Of a stretch of 64,000 bases of DNA, positions 7,294 to 16,668 are shown piece after piece. Position 1 is the stretch's first letter. The number at the start of each line of letters is the position of its first letter. Made by a program: the position numbers and the translations under genes. The notes beneath the pieces were generated by a model that saw only the letters and a list, made by a program, of their open reading frames with translations, was not told the DNA's origin and did not search any database. Origin of the DNA: Halomonas sp. 'Soap Lake #6' (GTDB lineage Bacteria > Pseudomonadota > Gammaproteobacteria > Pseudomonadales > Halomonadaceae); contig NZ_CP020469.1 in assembly GCF_003031405.1 (NCBI RefSeq), positions 1,488,001 to 1,552,000 on the forward strand, in the 5' to 3' direction.

Positions 7294-7363
7294 TGTTTGC
7301 GCAAAGCTTTTTTATTGAGCTAAAGTAATAGTGAATCGAATCCTAGCATAGTGGAGGTAAGTA

Positions 7364-8278
7364 ATGACCAAGCATTGTATGTGGATAGTGTTGGGCGCGT
7401 CCTTGGCCTGGGGGAGCAGTAGTGCTCAGGCAGATGAGCTACTCGAGTCGCCGATTAGCGTTGCCGTTACCTTTTCTGTGCTAGGAGACTTGGTCGAGAA
7501 AGTAGCGGGTGATGATGCGCGAGTAACCGTGTTAACGCCTGTTAATGCTGAAGTGCATGAGTGGGAGCTAACGCCTGATAATTTTGCGGCTCTAGAGAAT
7601 GCTGACCTGGTTTTTTACAACGGCTATCAGCTTGAGCAGTGGATGCGTCAAGTAGAGGCAACGGTGAGCGACAGCGTTCCAGTGATTGCTGTGGCGGAAG
7701 CATCGGGCTACCCGACTAAGTCCATTGTGACAGGGGAAATGGAAGGCGATGTAGATCCTCATTTATGGATGGATCCCCGTGCTGCCGCCGCTTATGTGCA
7801 AGTGATTGCGAATGCTATAGAGGATTTGCTACCGCACCAGGCAGAAGCGATTCAGCAGCGTGCCGTATCGCTCAAAGAACAGTTGCATGAGTTGCATGTC
7901 GAACTGCAAGAAGCGCTAGAGGTGATTCCTGAAGAGCGGAGAGTGCTGCTTTCAAGCGAAGCTGCCTTTCTTTACTTCGCTGATGCTTTCCACTTCGAGC
8001 ATGATGGTATTTGGGGCACCAACGCTGAAACAGAAGGCTCTCCACGCCAGTTGATGCGCATCATTGATATTATTAATGAGCGTCAACCGGCTGCGCTATT
8101 TTGGGAAAGCACCATTTCTGACCGATATGTGTCCAGTGTCGCGCGTGACACTGGTTTGCCGGTTGCCGGGCCGCTCTATGTTGACTCATTAAGCGAGCCA
8201 TCTGGGGAAGCGGGTGACTATTTTGCGATGCTGCGTCATAACGTAGAGTTACTGCGCAGCCACCTTGTTGTTGAGTAA
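7364..8278 (+). CDS. Mn/Zn ABC transporter substrate-binding protein
   Basis: A 304-residue cluster A-I (TroA/MntC/ZnuA type) metal-binding lipo- or periplasmic protein. A Sec signal covers about 1-23. Metal ligands are visible: His65 in AEVHEWELTP, the His of DPHLWMD at about 132, a Glu in the central linker and an Asp near the end. There is no His-rich loop of the ZnuA kind, which favours Mn. Start ATG 7364 follows GGAGG. It is the first gene of a three-gene operon facing mntR. Confidence 0.85.
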   Translation: MTKHCMWIVLGASLAWGSSSAQADELLESPISVAVTFSVLGDLVEKVAGDDARVTVLTPVNAEVHEWELTPDNFAALENADLVFYNGYQLEQWMRQVEATVSDSVPVIAVAEASGYPTKSIVTGEMEGDVDPHLWMDPRAAAAYVQVIANAIEDLLPHQAEAIQQRAVSLKEQLHELHVELQEALEVIPEERRVLLSSEAAFLYFADAFHFEHDGIWGTNAETEGSPRQLMRIIDIINERQPAALFWESTISDRYVSSVARDTGLPVAGPLYVDSLSEPSGEAGDYFAMLRHNVELLRSHLVVE

Positions 8279-8284
8279 ATCATC

Positions 8285-9109
8285 ATGAAGCCCCTGTGTG
8301 AGAGTGCCCCGGCTGCCATTGATATTACGAATCTTTATGCCGCTTATCATCGTCAGCCGGTGTTAGAAAATATCAACCTATCGTTCCCTGCGGGAAAGTG
8401 GACGGCTATCGTGGGGCCTAATGGGGCTGGTAAGTCGACGCTTTTTCATGTGCTAACGGGCGGAATGTCGCCTCTACGTGGCCGTGTGGAAGCGTTTGGG
8501 GAGCCAATTGCGACTCATAGGAAGGCCGGTAACATTGCCTATATGGCGCAGAGAGAAGCCATTGAGTGGGATTTTCCTATCTCTGTATGGGAAACTGTCA
8601 TGGGGGGGCGCTATGGGCATATGCGCCACGACCCCTTATGGCGGCGGCTCCTACCTGCCCGTTGGTATGCGGCTAACCACCGGGACGCAGTGCACAAGGC
8701 GCTAGAGGACGTTAACATGCTGGCTCTGGCGGATCGTCCCATCGGTGCACTTTCCGGAGGGCAAAAAAAGCGTGTGCTTTTGGCCCGCGCCCTGGCTCAG
8801 CAGGCGAAAATTCTACTGCTAGATGAGCCGCTGGCAGGTGTGGATCCACCGAGTGAACAGCTGATCCTGGATGTTTTAAAGCGTGAGCGGGCTTCGGGTC
8901 GCACCGTCATTATGGTGACCCATGATATGCCTGGTGCACGTCGCTATGTTGATCATGTTGTATTAATCAATCGGTTCGTACGAGGCTCCGGCTTGCCCGA
9001 GGAAATGCTGAGCACTACTAGGCTAGCTGAACTAGCAGTGAGCGCGATTGAGCAAACGAATACTGACCAAGCGCTTCGCTCCAGTGCTTTTGCGTTAAGG
9101 CAAGGATAA
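8285..9109 (+). CDS. Mn/Zn ABC transporter ATP-binding protein
   Basis: A 274-residue ABC ATPase that powers metal import. Walker A is GPNGAGKST (about 44), the Q-loop is in MAQREAIEWDFP, the signature is LSGGQKKRV, Walker B is ILLLDEP, and the switch His is in MVTHD. The ZnuC/MntA-like features are complete. It starts six bases after the binding protein and ends three bases before the permease, so the three are co-transcribed. Confidence 0.9.
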   Translation: MKPLCESAPAAIDITNLYAAYHRQPVLENINLSFPAGKWTAIVGPNGAGKSTLFHVLTGGMSPLRGRVEAFGEPIATHRKAGNIAYMAQREAIEWDFPISVWETVMGGRYGHMRHDPLWRRLLPARWYAANHRDAVHKALEDVNMLALADRPIGALSGGQKKRVLLARALAQQAKILLLDEPLAGVDPPSEQLILDVLKRERASGRTVIMVTHDMPGARRYVDHVVLINRFVRGSGLPEEMLSTTRLAELAVSAIEQTNTDQALRSSAFALRQG

Positions 9110-9112
9110 GGC

Positions 9113-10051
9113 ATGACCGAGATGTTGATGGGCCTAGAGGTCTTTAGTGATGCATTGGTCAGCGGTTTAATCGCTGCGCTGATGCTGCTGGTAAACTTGC
9201 TTCCCGAAGAGATATCGAAGCCATTCCAATATGCATTTATGCAGCGGGCGCTACTGACTTCTATCATGGTTGGTGCTATCTGCGGCATGCTTTCGTGTTA
9301 CGTCGTATTAAAACGGTGGTCGTTATTGGGCGATGCTATTTCCCACGCCGTGTTACCTGGCGTTGCGTTGGCGTACTTATTAGGGCTGCCTTTTTTTATC
9401 GGCGCTTTTGTCACTGGGGCATTAACATCGCTGGGTATTGGTGCCATTGAGCGTCATACGCGGATCAAATCCGATGCGGCGATGGGGATTATGTTCACTG
9501 GAGCATTTGCGCTTGGCATTGTGCTAATTAGTAAAATTGCCTCTAGCACCCATTTAATGCATATCCTGTTTGGGAATGTGCTGGGCGTACAGCAGTCTGC
9601 GCTGTTGTTAACACTGGCGGCCAGTGTAGTGGCGCTGTTGGTGGTGTGGCTCGCATTTAGGCCGTTGATGCTATACGCGTTCGACCCTACTCAGGCACAG
9701 GCACTTGGCTTTAATACCGGCGTTATTCATTACGGTTTGATTCTTCTGCTCACATTAACCATTGTGGCGAGCCTGGAAACCGTCGGTATCATCCTGGTAG
9801 TGGCGATGCTGATTACGCCGGGTGCCACTGCCCATCTGCTAACAGATCGCTTTAAAACCATGCTGCTACTGTCGATGGGCGTTGGGGTAGGATCGGCAGT
9901 GCTAGGTTTGTACCTCTCGTTTGCGTTTGATGTAGCTTCTGGCGGTACCATCGTACTGGTGGCGACAAGCTGTTTCTTTATGGCACTACTCTTTTCACCT
10001 AAGCACGGTGTGCTAATGCGTTTATGGCGCCACCGCCAAGTTGAGGGGTGA
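9113..10051 (+). CDS. Mn/Zn ABC transporter permease
   Basis: An ABC-3 family inner-membrane permease of 312 residues with about eight hydrophobic helices. Family features include GAICGMLSCYVVLKRWSLLG near the start and GDAISHAVLPGVALAY, the conserved cytoplasmic loop that contacts the ATPase. The N-terminal 35 residues add an amphipathic extension. It is the last gene of the mntR-facing operon. Confidence 0.9.
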   Translation: MTEMLMGLEVFSDALVSGLIAALMLLVNLLPEEISKPFQYAFMQRALLTSIMVGAICGMLSCYVVLKRWSLLGDAISHAVLPGVALAYLLGLPFFIGAFVTGALTSLGIGAIERHTRIKSDAAMGIMFTGAFALGIVLISKIASSTHLMHILFGNVLGVQQSALLLTLAASVVALLVVWLAFRPLMLYAFDPTQAQALGFNTGVIHYGLILLLTLTIVASLETVGIILVVAMLITPGATAHLLTDRFKTMLLLSMGVGVGSAVLGLYLSFAFDVASGGTIVLVATSCFFMALLFSPKHGVLMRLWRHRQVEG

Positions 10052-10076
10052 CGTTGAGGGGGGAGTAATAAGGCGC

Positions 10077-12062
10077 TCATTTTTTTCCCGAAAATTCAGA
10101 TAAACGGCGCTCAGCTTCCTCTAGCGCTTCGGAAGTGCCTAGTAAAACAAGTACATCCCCAGCTTTTAATTTTATTTCGGTATCGGGATAGCGGAAACGC
10201 TCTTGGTCACGAACGAGAGCTGTAACCGTCACCGAATGTGATGGGAAGTCGTAGCTTCCCAATGTACTTCCAAGGCAGGCGCTTTCGGGCTCAAGTAGTA
10301 CTGAGTGGAGGCGCTCGGTTTTTCCATCACTTTCTTCATCAAGTAGTTCTACGCTACTTCTAAATAGCTCTTTGAGCATTGGGTAGCGCTTAATACGCTG
10401 CTCTTGTAAGCGCTGAGTGACGCGCCACATTGGAACGTTAAGCGTGAGTAGTGAGTGCATAGCTATTACCATGCCACTTTCAAGCGTTTCAGGGATAACT
10501 TCGGTTGCCCCTGCTTTACGCAATTCTTCCGTACCAGTGTCGTCATAGGTACGAACCACAACGGGTAGATCAGGGCGTGTATCCCTAGCCTGGTGTAGTG
10601 TACGTATAGTGGCAGTACGATCATCGTGGCTAATAATCAGCAGAGTTGAATTGGCTAAACCAATGCTTTCCAAGACCACTGGGTCTGATGCATCCCCATA
10701 GAACACTGGATGGCCTGCCAGTCTCGCTTCTTTGACGATAGAAGGATCCATATCAATAGCCACAAAACGAATGGATTCGCTCTCTAAAAAACGGCTAATA
10801 ACCTGACCTGTACGCCCATAGCCACAGATAATGACATGCTCACTATAAGTGGAGTGAGAGTCAGGGGTTGGGGCATCCACGTCCTGGTAGCGCGCTCTTG
10901 TCTTAAACAGCCATGCTGCCAAGGGTTGGTTGTAGCGAATTAGGAAGGGGGCCACAATCATGGAAAACAGCACAGCAGTGAGTGTGATTTGAGCTGGCTG
11001 TGTCGCGATAATAGTATGATCTAGCCCAATGGAAAGTAGAGCAAAGCCAAATTCTCCGCCAACCGCTAATGTTAAGCCAGTGCGAAAGGCAGTGTGCGAA
11101 TCAATGCCGGAGTAACGAACAATTAATGTCACAATAATCGTTTTTATGATGAGGAGTGCTGCTGCTCCAAGTAAGGCCTTGTACCAAATCGAAGGGAGCA
11201 GGGCAGGCTCAACGAGCATTCCAATACTGATAAAAAAGAGGCCAAGCAATACATCACGAAATGGCCGAATTGTGGTCTCAACCTGATGCCTAAACTCCGT
11301 TTCACCCAGCACCATACCAGCCAGGAATGCACCAAAGGCCATTGATAGCCCCAATGAATTAGTTGTCCAGGCTGCAATTAGCGAGACGAATAAAACGGTC
11401 AGTGTGAAAAGCTCTGCAGAACGGCGCTTAGCTACAATGTGGAAAAGAGGTTTTAACAAGTAGCGCCCTGAAATAAGTACTATACCCAAAGCTGCTATGG
11501 CCTTGAGTAGGGCAATGCCTAAAGCGCCACCTATTTGTGAGGCGGCGGCTGAGCCAAGCACAGGAATAACCACCACAAAAGGCACCGCGGTAATGTCTTG
11601 AAACACAGACATGGTTGTGCCAAGCCGTCCATGACGTGTTTGGCTCTCGCCTTGCTCAGCCAGCTGTTTGCTAATAATAGTGGTGGATGACTGTGTAAAG
11701 ACTGCCCCGACAATAAAAGCGGCCACTAATGGAAGACCTATGGCCCACGCTAGTAAGGTGATTGCCGCTGTAGTGAGCACCACTTGAGCGGTACCTAAGC
11801 TGAGTATCGTATGCCTGAGCGCGTATATTTGTGGCAGCGGAAAACTTAAACCAATAGTGAACAAAAGAAAGACGATACCGAACTCAGCTATCATCGGAAT
11901 ATAAGTTGTTTCAATAGCAGGGCCAGCAGTGTGCGATCCTAGAATGACCCCGACAAGCAGATACGCCAAGCTTGGCGGAATTCTAAAACGCTGGAAAAGC
12001 AGAACAACGAAAACAGTGACCCCTAATAATATCAGCGTCTGCACCAGCGTCTGTTCAAGCAT
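10077..12062 (-). CDS. CPA2 cation:proton antiporter with RCK domains (Kef/YbaL type)
   Basis: A 661-residue inner-membrane transporter. About 12 helices fill 1-390, including the CPA2 segment FTQSSTTIISKQLAE. A Rossmann TrkA-N/RCK domain follows (ICGYGRTGQVISRFLE, about 415), then a TrkA-C domain at about 575-655. It resembles YbaL/KefB and probably exports K+ or Na+ in exchange for H+ under nucleotide control. It stands alone, convergent with the Mn importer. A full-length family member. Confidence 0.87.
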   Translation of the reverse strand: MLEQTLVQTLILLGVTVFVVLLFQRFRIPPSLAYLLVGVILGSHTAGPAIETTYIPMIAEFGIVFLLFTIGLSFPLPQIYALRHTILSLGTAQVVLTTAAITLLAWAIGLPLVAAFIVGAVFTQSSTTIISKQLAEQGESQTRHGRLGTTMSVFQDITAVPFVVVIPVLGSAAASQIGGALGIALLKAIAALGIVLISGRYLLKPLFHIVAKRRSAELFTLTVLFVSLIAAWTTNSLGLSMAFGAFLAGMVLGETEFRHQVETTIRPFRDVLLGLFFISIGMLVEPALLPSIWYKALLGAAALLIIKTIIVTLIVRYSGIDSHTAFRTGLTLAVGGEFGFALLSIGLDHTIIATQPAQITLTAVLFSMIVAPFLIRYNQPLAAWLFKTRARYQDVDAPTPDSHSTYSEHVIICGYGRTGQVISRFLESESIRFVAIDMDPSIVKEARLAGHPVFYGDASDPVVLESIGLANSTLLIISHDDRTATIRTLHQARDTRPDLPVVVRTYDDTGTEELRKAGATEVIPETLESGMVIAMHSLLTLNVPMWRVTQRLQEQRIKRYPMLKELFRSSVELLDEESDGKTERLHSVLLEPESACLGSTLGSYDFPSHSVTVTALVRDQERFRYPDTEIKLKAGDVLVLLGTSEALEEAERRLSEFSGKK

Positions 12063-12337
12063 CTACGAAATATCCTTGATTAAGCAATAAATGAAAAATG
12101 TGTTCTAAGACCTACGTCTTGAGTCTACTGTCTTTACGTTGAGCCATTAGCCAAGGTGGATGCAGGGGCTATGCTCTGATTATCGCATCAATATGCAGGG
12201 CTAAATAAGGTCTTTGATCACTACAATCTAATGGACTATCCAACGTGGCTGTATCAGTGCCGTGCTTAACCTACTACATTGATACCGGTAAACCTCTTAT
12301 ATAGTCTGCTTTCCATTCGAACTCAGGGAGCCAGTAA

Positions 12338-13759
12338 ATGGCAACACATTCCACTGATATGATTGAAAATCGTACGTTTGATGAAATGAATGTGGGAGAT
12401 ACGGCGTTTTTGGAAAAACGCCTAACTATGGATGATATCAAGTTGTTTGCTGTTATGTCGGGGGATATTAACCCCTCGCACGTAGACGCTGACTACGCCA
12501 AAAGTAGCTATTTTCAAGAAGTCATTGCCCATGGGATGTGGGGGGCTGCGCTGATCTCAACGGTGTTGGGAACCGAGTTGCCTGGGCCGGGTACTGTTTA
12601 TCTAGGCCAAACATTACGCTTTAAGTCGCCTGTTCGCCTGGGCGATGTGCTTCATGTAGCGGTCACTATTGTTGAAAAACAGGCGCAAAACCATCACGTC
12701 ACTTTTGCTTGTGAGTGCCGCAATCAAAATGGCGATATTGTGATTGCAGGTGAAGCTGAGGTACTGGCACCTACTCAAAAAGTACGGCGCCCCCGGGCAG
12801 AGCTTCCCACTATCAGGCTCAATGAGCGAGGGCGTTTGCATGAGATTCTTACTGCCGCTGATCATCCTTCCCCGTTGCGTATGGCGGTGGTTCACCCCGT
12901 AGACGAGGGCTCTATTCGAGGCGCCGTGGAGTCTGCAAAGCGGGGGTTAATCATACCTGTGCTTGTAGGGCCGCGGGCTAAAATTGAGGCGGCAGCTGAT
13001 GCCGCTAACGTTGATATTAGTGAATTTGAGTTAATTGATACGCCGCATAGCCACGCAGCGGCTGCCAAAGCAGTTGCACTAGCGCACGAAGGTAATGTAG
13101 AGGCGCTGATGAAGGGGTCGCTGCATACTAGTGAGTTACTCCGGGAGGTGGTGAAGCGCGAAGGTGGGCTGCGTACCGAGCGCTGCCTAAGCCATGTGAT
13201 GGCCTTTGATGTGCCCACCTACCCACGGCCACTATTTATCACTGATGCGGCAATTAATATTTATCCTACGTTGGAACAAAAGCGCGACATTATCCAAAAT
13301 GCCGTGGAGCTAGCCCATGCGCTGGGAAATGATAACCCTAAGGTCGCTATTCTCTCAGCAGTAGAGACTATTAATCCTAAGATCGTGTCTACTCTGGATG
13401 CGGCAGCGCTATGCAAAATGGCGGATAGAGGCCAGATTACTGGCGCTACCCTGGATGGTCCCCTTGCTTTTGATAATGCTGTGTCGGAATCTGCGGCAAA
13501 AACGAAAGGTATTAATTCACCCGTGGCTGGTCGTGCAGATATCTTGCTAGCGCCCGACCTGGAGTCGGCCAATATGCTAATGAAGCAATTAAGCTACTTG
13601 GCAGATGCAACCGGTGCTGGGCTGATTGTTGGTGCGAGAGTGCCCATTGTCCTGACTAGCCGCGCTGATGACGCCTTAACGCGCATGGCATCCTGTGCAT
13701 TGGCTCTGCTACTGGCAGACTATCAGCAGCAACAGAGCAACGCTTTAAAGGGTGAGTAA
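12338..13759 (+). CDS. MaoC hydratase / phosphate acetyltransferase fusion
   Basis: A two-domain protein of 473 residues. Residues about 10-150 are a MaoC-like hot-dog enoyl-CoA hydratase with the catalytic pattern GDINPSHVD. Residues about 170-465 are a phosphate acetyl/butyryltransferase (LVGPRAKIE, SDAAINIYP-like ITDAAINI, PVAGRADILLAPDLE). The second domain converts acetyl-CoA and phosphate to acetyl phosphate. The acetate kinase follows after six bases. The ATG at 12338 follows AGGGAG. The fusion links a PHA/fatty-acid type hydratase to acetate overflow. Confidence 0.9.
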   Translation: MATHSTDMIENRTFDEMNVGDTAFLEKRLTMDDIKLFAVMSGDINPSHVDADYAKSSYFQEVIAHGMWGAALISTVLGTELPGPGTVYLGQTLRFKSPVRLGDVLHVAVTIVEKQAQNHHVTFACECRNQNGDIVIAGEAEVLAPTQKVRRPRAELPTIRLNERGRLHEILTAADHPSPLRMAVVHPVDEGSIRGAVESAKRGLIIPVLVGPRAKIEAAADAANVDISEFELIDTPHSHAAAAKAVALAHEGNVEALMKGSLHTSELLREVVKREGGLRTERCLSHVMAFDVPTYPRPLFITDAAINIYPTLEQKRDIIQNAVELAHALGNDNPKVAILSAVETINPKIVSTLDAAALCKMADRGQITGATLDGPLAFDNAVSESAAKTKGINSPVAGRADILLAPDLESANMLMKQLSYLADATGAGLIVGARVPIVLTSRADDALTRMASCALALLLADYQQQQSNALKGE

Positions 13760-13765
13760 GTTCGT

Positions 13766-14977
13766 ATGCAAATAATGGTTATAAATAGTGGCTCGTCGAG
13801 TATTAAGTTTGGACTTTTTGAGGCGCCAGATGGAGGACCATTACCTCTTGGAGGGGTAGTGCTAAAGGTTGAGGGAGCCTTTTCGGGCATCGGTAGCCCT
13901 GGGCGGGAGGCGGTTAGGTTGAAAGATGCCCATGGCAACCTGATGCCGCTTGATGGCTTACAGCCAGCCTCTACCCATCTTGACGCGTTGACAGCACTTA
14001 TTGCCTGGATGGAAGCGGATAGTGCCCATAAGGTAGAGGCTATAGGGCACCGGGTGGTACATGGTGGTCGTGACTACCAAATGCCTATTAAAGTAACGCC
14101 TTCCCATCTTGCTGCGTTAAGCGAGCTAAGTAGTTTGGCACCACTGCATCAGCCCCATGGGTTGGCTCCTATCGAGCATTTGATGCAGCGTTTTCCTGAT
14201 GTTGTCCAAATTGCCTGTTTCGATACGGCGTTTCATGCTGAGCAACCTTCGGTCGCACGGCATTTTGCCTTGCCTCGTGAACTCACCCAAAAAGGGCTGA
14301 TTCGTTACGGCTTTCATGGCTTGTCTTATGACTATATTAGCCGTGTGCTGGACGACTACTTGCCCTTTGAAGAGTGCAAAGAGCGCGTCATTGTGGCTCA
14401 TTTAGGTAATGGCGCTAGCCTATGTGCACTGCATAATAAGTGCAGCGTGGCATCAACGATGGGGTTTACTGCTTTAGAAGGGCTGCCTATGGGTACGCGT
14501 TCTGGTAGCGTTGATCCTGGCCTAGTGTTACATCTCATCCAGCAAGAGGGTATGTCACCTGAAGAGGTGGAAGCCATGCTCTATAAGCGCTCAGGGCTAC
14601 TTGGTGTTTCGGGCATTAGCGGTGATGTACGCGAATTACTGGAAAGCGGTGCTCCTGAAGCGGAAGAGGCGCTATCTCTTTACGCCTACCGAATCGCTCG
14701 CGAGATTGGCAGTTTAGCCGCTGCTTTAGGCGGTGTTGATCAACTGGTGTTTACTGCTGGCGTAGGCGAAAACGCCGCTTATGTGCGCGAAAAAGTTATC
14801 ACCCAATGCGAATGGCTTGGAGTAGCGTTAGACCGCGATGCGAATGCTCGCAATGAGCATCGTATTTCCTCAGCTCACAGTACTTTGGGTGCCTGGGTAA
14901 TTCCTACCGATGAGGCACGTATGATGGCTTGGTATTGCGCGCAGCACATACGCGAGTACTCAGCAAAGACGGCCTAA
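13766..14977 (+). CDS. ackA: Acetate kinase
   Basis: A 403-residue acetate kinase of the ASKHA fold. Signatures: INSGSSSIKF near the start, GHRVVHGG, GFHGLSYDYIS, AHLGNGAS, MGTRSGSVDPG and FTAGVGENA. It turns acetyl phosphate and ADP into acetate and ATP, or the reverse. It is coupled to the MaoC-Pta gene upstream, making a complete acetyl-CoA/acetate interconversion unit. Confidence 0.95.
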   Translation: MQIMVINSGSSSIKFGLFEAPDGGPLPLGGVVLKVEGAFSGIGSPGREAVRLKDAHGNLMPLDGLQPASTHLDALTALIAWMEADSAHKVEAIGHRVVHGGRDYQMPIKVTPSHLAALSELSSLAPLHQPHGLAPIEHLMQRFPDVVQIACFDTAFHAEQPSVARHFALPRELTQKGLIRYGFHGLSYDYISRVLDDYLPFEECKERVIVAHLGNGASLCALHNKCSVASTMGFTALEGLPMGTRSGSVDPGLVLHLIQQEGMSPEEVEAMLYKRSGLLGVSGISGDVRELLESGAPEAEEALSLYAYRIAREIGSLAAALGGVDQLVFTAGVGENAAYVREKVITQCEWLGVALDRDANARNEHRISSAHSTLGAWVIPTDEARMMAWYCAQHIREYSAKTA

Positions 14978-14995
14978 AGTAGCGGTAAAGTGCCT

Positions 14996-15017
14996 AGCAC
15001 GCTTGGTTAAGCGTGCT
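14996..15017. terminator. Hairpin between ackA and the GntP permease
   Basis: A 9-bp stem (AGCACGCTT / AAGCGTGCT) with loop GGTT lies between two convergent genes. There is no strong T-run on either side, so its efficiency as a terminator is uncertain. Confidence 0.45.
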
Positions 15018-15066
15018 GGTAAAGGATAGGTGTTTTCCATATTGAAAAGCTGAGATGTTGAAAATC

Positions 15067-16461
15067 TTAGAAGCTACCGAACAGAGTTCCCAGAGTAATA
15101 ACACTAAGCAGCGCCGCTATGGGAAGCACAATCGTTACCATGGCTAAATTTCCATAGGATTGTCGATGCGTTAAGCCACAGATGGCAAGTAGGGTGATAA
15201 CGGCGCCGGAATGGGGGAGGGTGTCCATGCCCCCTGCTGATAGTGTCGCAACCCGGTGCATCAACTCTGGGCTAATGCCCGCCTGTTCGGCCATCGCTAA
15301 ATATTCACTGCCCAACGTTTCTAAAGCAATGGACAGCCCGCCCGAGGATGAGCCGGTAATACCTGCCAAAACGCTCATTGCCAGTGCCTCTGAAACTAGA
15401 GGGTTGCTTGGCGAGACATTTAGCACGGCATCGCGAATAATCACGAACCCGGCAAGGCTTGCTATTACTGCTCCGTATCCCACTTCGGATGCGGTATTGA
15501 AAATAGGTAATAGCGAACCAAAGCAGCCTTTATTAATCGTCTCTTTAAGGTTTTTCCAACGACGCCAGTGGCTAATGATCAGCCAAGCGGAAGCGCTAAG
15601 TAGGGCGATTAAAATAGCCCAAAGCCCTGTTTGCCTGCTAGGCGTGACATTTTCAAAAGTGTCACTAATGAAGCTGAGATCCATAGCGGGAAAAACACCA
15701 TAGGTGAATAGCGCGTTAAGGCCGATCACCATTACCAGAGGAATTAACGCCATGGCTAAAGGCATGCTGGGTGCTTTTTCAGCCTCGTCGTTTGTTTCTG
15801 CTTCTCTTTCGGTATGTGTGCCGTAGCCCTCGCCGTTAGCTGCTGCCTTTTTGACGCGGGATTGCAGGTAATAAATACCTAGGCCCAGCATTATTAAGCC
15901 AGCAATGATCCCTAGGCCGGGTGCCGCAAAACTGTTGGTGCCAAAGTAGGGGATGGGGATCGCATTCTGAATAGCAGGCGTGCCTGGTAGTGCTGTCATG
16001 GTAAATGTAAACGAACCGAGAGCAATGGAGGCAGGGATTAATCGCTTCGGAACGTTAGCTTGGCGAAACAGCTCACGGCTAATCGGGTAAATTGCAAATG
16101 CAACGACAAACAGTGATACCCCGCCATAGGTAAGTACCGCGCAGGCTATTACCACAGTTAGCACCACATGATGGGTCCCTAAGCGTTTAACAATGCCGCT
16201 TGAGATGGATTGGGCAGCGCCTGAATCTGCCATCAGCTGACCAAATAGCGCGCCGAGTAAGAATAGGGGAAAGAACTGGATGACGTAGTTGCCTAGGGCT
16301 TTCATAAATGTATCGGTATAGATGGGAAGCAAAAAAGCAGCATCTCCCGATAGTAGTACCGCCAGAGAGGCCATCAACGGTGCTAAAAGCAGAACCGAGA
16401 TGCCTTTGTAGGCTAAAAACATCAGCAGAAGTAATGAAACAATGATCGCGAGCATGCCCAT
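15067..16461 (-). CDS. GntP family permease
   Basis: A 464-residue inner-membrane carrier with about 12 helices. Family features include FFPLFLLGALFGQLM, VCGGV-like LTYGGVSLFVV, LPGTPAIQNAIP and GITGSSSGGLSIALE. GntP members import gluconate, hydroxy acids or keto acids with protons, and the substrate cannot be read from sequence. It is divergent from the NhaC-like antiporter, sharing a 207-bp spacer. Confidence 0.83.
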   Translation of the reverse strand: MGMLAIIVSLLLLMFLAYKGISVLLLAPLMASLAVLLSGDAAFLLPIYTDTFMKALGNYVIQFFPLFLLGALFGQLMADSGAAQSISSGIVKRLGTHHVVLTVVIACAVLTYGGVSLFVVAFAIYPISRELFRQANVPKRLIPASIALGSFTFTMTALPGTPAIQNAIPIPYFGTNSFAAPGLGIIAGLIMLGLGIYYLQSRVKKAAANGEGYGTHTEREAETNDEAEKAPSMPLAMALIPLVMVIGLNALFTYGVFPAMDLSFISDTFENVTPSRQTGLWAILIALLSASAWLIISHWRRWKNLKETINKGCFGSLLPIFNTASEVGYGAVIASLAGFVIIRDAVLNVSPSNPLVSEALAMSVLAGITGSSSGGLSIALETLGSEYLAMAEQAGISPELMHRVATLSAGGMDTLPHSGAVITLLAICGLTHRQSYGNLAMVTIVLPIAALLSVITLGTLFGSF

Positions 16462-16668
16462 ACAGGCTCCTAAGTGGTTTTGTATAAAACCTAAATTAGC
16501 GGATGTTGAAAATAATCAAGGCGTGAATAGTAGGGAGCATGTTGCAAAGCAGCAATGGGGTTGAGACTAAAGTGTTATGCCCTATCTTTAGCCTGCTTAA
16601 GTGTGTTCCATCTGTTAAAATTCGCTACTTTCAGCGGTATCGACCTTCTAATAGCTCTGGGTATATCC

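Noticed and set aside
7217..7363. Mn riboswitch (yybP-ykoY type) in the importer leader
   Set aside because: No convincing helices of that class; the palindromic operator explains metal control more simply.
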